Assembly: GCA_947463165.1 (NCBI GenBank)
Contig: CANHSW010000128.1
Location: 1 to 6,403 of the forward strand
Direction: 5' to 3'
Length of the DNA: 6,403 nt
From: Cyanobacteriota bacterium
GTDB lineage: Bacteria; Cyanobacteriota; Cyanobacteriia; PCC-6307; Cyanobiaceae
The notes below the pieces were generated by a model. It worked only from the letters and a program-made list of their open reading frames with translations, was not told the DNA's origin and searched no databases. Below, one piece after another: positions 4,593-6,403 of this stretch. How positions within the stretch are numbered: position 1 is the stretch's first letter; each line of letters opens with the position of its first letter. The position numbers were made by a program, and so were the translations under genes.

Positions 4593-5882
4593 TCACCCAT
4601 TCAAATCCAGCTGGTGTTGAAGCCAGCTAGCTGTGAGCCGATCACCCCAACATCCCGGCCTCTGCTTGGCTGTGGCTTTTTGCTGAGGCCTGCCATCTCC
4701 GCCAGCGCCACCTGCGTAGCTATCTCCGCCAGCGCCATCTGCGTAGATTTCGTACTTGCCATCGCCCTGGCCGTGGAAGCCGTTGTGGCCGCCGTGGCAG
4801 GTGATCAGCAGCTGCAGGCTGCTCGACTGGCCGCCGGTGGTCGGCGCCGCCGATCCGCCGTCGGGTTTCTGGGCCGAGGACGAAGCCGGTGGCAGGGCAG
4901 TCGCAAGGGACAGGGCCGGGCCCACCGGCACCCAAGGATCGTCCAGGGCATGCAGCAGCAGGCTGGGGGGAAGCTGGGCACCGGCCCGCAGCTGGGCCAG
5001 GGGGCTGGCGGCGGCGTAGTAGTGCTCCACCGACCCATAGCCCCAGCGCGGCGCCGTGATCGCCGCGTCGAAGGCCCGGATTGTGCGGGGCGGGCGGGGG
5101 CCGCCAAGGGCCTGCCGTTCAGCTGGCTTGATCCCAAAGGGATCGGCCAGGGTCTGGGCGATCAGGCGCCTTAGTAGCCAGCGCTGGTAGATGCGGTTGC
5201 GGGGCAGTTCGATCTGGGCCGAACAGTCGGCTAGGTCCAGGGGGCTGCTGGTGCACACCAGGGCATCCAGTTCAGCCCCCGCCAGGCAGGCGTTCAGCAG
5301 CATCGTGCCCCCCAGGGAGATGCCCACCCCCAGTAGCGGCAGGGCTGCAGCGCTCACATCCAGCTGTTTGGCCAATTGCCTTGCCTGGGCCAGCACCGGC
5401 AGCAGGTCGGCATTGCAGTTGGCGGCGTAGGTACCCGGCGCCAGCTGGCGACCCGGCTCGGCACCGCGCAGGTTGAGCCGCAGCACGGCCAGCTGCGCTG
5501 CCTGCAGGGTGAGCGCCATGCGCCGCAGCCCCTCCCGCTCACTGGATCCCCCCAGACCATGCAGCAGCACCACCAGGGCCCGGGGCCGCATCCCCGCCAG
5601 CGGTCTATCCAGCAGGCCCAGCAACCGATCCCCCCCCGGCAGGGGAAATTCGATCTTTTGGCCCCGCTCAGCTGGCAGAGCCACCGGTCGCAGGGTGTCG
5701 CGCAGGGTCTGCAGATCAGGGCCCCACCAGGGGGGGCGCTGGCGAAAGCGGGGCATACCCAGCAGCTTGAGTAGCTGCTGGGCAGAGCGCAACTTCTCTA
5801 CGATTAGCTGATTTATTGGCTGATCTAATGGCCGGTCAACTGCCTCGTCTAGGGGCTCTGGGGGGAGTGGCGCTGCGGGCAA
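4593..5882 (-). CDS. Alpha/beta-hydrolase, YheT-like (COG0429 type)
   Basis: Predicted cytosolic serine hydrolase of unknown substrate; no signal peptide or membrane helix is visible. The family-typical entry motif PPWWGPDLQTLRD lies at residues 51-62. An oxyanion-hole segment HGLGG follows at 108-112, the nucleophile elbow GISLGG with Ser189 at 187-192, the acid in HALDDPWVP (Asp314 or Asp315), and the catalytic His366 in GGHNGFHG, so the triad is complete. The conserved end CWGDRLTASWL (411-421) is separated from GFHG by about 40 low-complexity residues containing a duplicated nonapeptide. The frame gives 429 residues from a TTG at 5882, 17 nt after the pntB stop and without a clear ribosome site. 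The first ATG is residue 43 (5754-5756), immediately before the conserved PPWW region, so the true start is uncertain. Same-strand tight spacing suggests cotranscription with pntB. I expect family assignment to be right; function is unknown. Confidence 0.9.
   Translation of the reverse strand: MPAAPLPPEPLDEAVDRPLDQPINQLIVEKLRSAQQLLKLLGMPRFRQRPPWWGPDLQTLRDTLRPVALPAERGQKIEFPLPGGDRLLGLLDRPLAGMRPRALVVLLHGLGGSSEREGLRRMALTLQAAQLAVLRLNLRGAEPGRQLAPGTYAANCNADLLPVLAQARQLAKQLDVSAAALPLLGVGISLGGTMLLNACLAGAELDALVCTSSPLDLADCSAQIELPRNRIYQRWLLRRLIAQTLADPFGIKPAERQALGGPRPPRTIRAFDAAITAPRWGYGSVEHYYAAASPLAQLRAGAQLPPSLLLHALDDPWVPVGPALSLATALPPASSSAQKPDGGSAAPTTGGQSSSLQLLITCHGGHNGFHGQGDGKYEIYADGAGGDSYAGGAGGDGRPQQKATAKQRPGCWGDRLTASWLQHQLDLNG
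4695..4748 (-). repeat. 27-bp tandem duplication within the hydrolase gene
   Basis: Two adjacent 27-base units (4695-4721 and 4722-4748) differ at only two positions. In the hydrolase frame they encode YADGAGGDS and YAGGAGGDG (residues about 380-397), a Gly/Ala/Asp-rich stretch. Because the period is nine codons the reading frame is kept. The duplication lies in an insert between the catalytic-His segment and the C-terminal helix. Confidence 0.9.
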
Positions 5883-5899
5883 GGTGTTCAGGTGGGCGA

Positions 5900-6403
5900 T
5901 CAGGCGGCCACTTTGCGGCCCACCCCCAATTCGCGCAACTCGGATAGCAGCGAATTGAGCACCGCCTTGGCATCGCCGAACACCATCGCCGTCTGGGGCA
6001 GCTCGAACAGGGCATTGGCGATGCCGGCATAGCCAGCGCCGAGGCTGCGCTTCACCACAAACACCTGACGAGCTTGATCCACCTCCAGCACCGGCATGCC
6101 GTACAGCGGGCTGCTGGGGTCGCTCTTGGCATCTGGGTTAACCACATCGTTGGCGCCCAGCACGATCACCACATCGGTGCGGGGAAATTCCGGATTGATC
6201 GTGTCCATCTCGATCAGCTGTTCATAGGGCACATCGGCCTCGGCCAACAGCACATTCATGTGGCCGGGCATGCGGCCAGCCACGGGATGGATCGCATAGC
6301 TAACTTCCGTGCCATTGGTTTCCAGCACCTTGGTCAATTCCCTTAATGCGTGCTGGGCCTGGGCTACGGCAAGGCCGTAACCGGGAACAAACACCACCCG
6401 CTC
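5900..6403 (-). CDS. pntB: NAD(P) transhydrogenase subunit beta, C-terminal domain III; 5' part outside window
   Basis: PntB is the membrane subunit of the proton-translocating transhydrogenase, which uses the proton gradient to reduce NADP+ with NADH. The visible 167 residues form the soluble NADP(H)-binding domain III. Motifs in order are the Gly-rich nucleotide fold VPGYGLAVAQAQ (residues 6-17 of the visible part), VAGRMPGHMNVLLAEA (41-56), TDVVIVLGANDVVNP (76-90), KRSLGAGYAG (118-127) and GDAK (143-146), all characteristic of PntB. The frame enters from base 6403 with no start and ends at TGA 5900-5902 after GVGRKVAA. The membrane domain and, usually, pntA would lie upstream beyond the window. 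No sign of damage. Confidence 0.97.
   Translation of the reverse strand, partial: ERVVFVPGYGLAVAQAQHALRELTKVLETNGTEVSYAIHPVAGRMPGHMNVLLAEADVPYEQLIEMDTINPEFPRTDVVIVLGANDVVNPDAKSDPSSPLYGMPVLEVDQARQVFVVKRSLGAGYAGIANALFELPQTAMVFGDAKAVLNSLLSELRELGVGRKVAA

Overview
The window looks like chromosomal DNA from a GC-rich unicellular cyanobacterium, most likely of the Synechococcus/Cyanobium (picocyanobacterial) type. The evidence is a nearly complete circadian-clock KaiC that aligns without gaps to the Synechococcus elongatus numbering, a cytochrome P450 resembling the cyanobacterial CYP120 family, and a PntB transhydrogenase followed by a YheT-like hydrolase whose wording (PPWWGPDLQTLRD) I associate with this group. 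The taxon is an inference; no rRNA or other phylogenetic marker is present.

Layout. The + strand carries the 3' nine-tenths of kaiC (1-1409), a gap of about 340 bp that begins with a degenerate 19-bp tandem array (1413-1564), a CYP120-like P450 split by one frameshift (1748-3153), and a small predicted membrane protein whose ATG directly follows the P450 stop (3154-3531). The - strand carries the end of pntB (5900-6403) and, 17 nt downstream, an alpha/beta-hydrolase (4593-5882), probably in one operon. The two groups converge on about 1.06 kb without a convincing gene (3532-4592). That stretch holds a G-rich block with a G-quadruplex motif, a (CAGAAG)4 microsatellite, two long-stem hairpins, two full copies of a ~90-bp tandem unit, and two unrelated 11-bp triplicate repeats.

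How the genes work together. KaiC is the clock ATPase/kinase, PntB is half of the membrane proton pump that exchanges reducing equivalents between NADH and NADP+, and the P450 would be an NAD(P)H-dependent oxygenase if functional. No pathway in the window joins them. The pntB-hydrolase pair is the only likely operon apart from the P450-membrane-protein junction.

The most distinctive property is the density of short tandem repeats of unrelated sequence. Inside reading frames the periods are multiples of three (18 bp in the P450, 9 bp in the membrane protein, 27 bp in the hydrolase), and each adds residues without breaking the frame. Between genes the periods are 19, 6, ~90 and 11 bp. This suggests a genome prone to local slippage or duplication, with purifying selection retaining only in-frame events in genes. 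I see no clear previously undescribed defence, mobile or biosynthetic system. The strongest unexplained signal is the regular 19-bp array just after kaiC.
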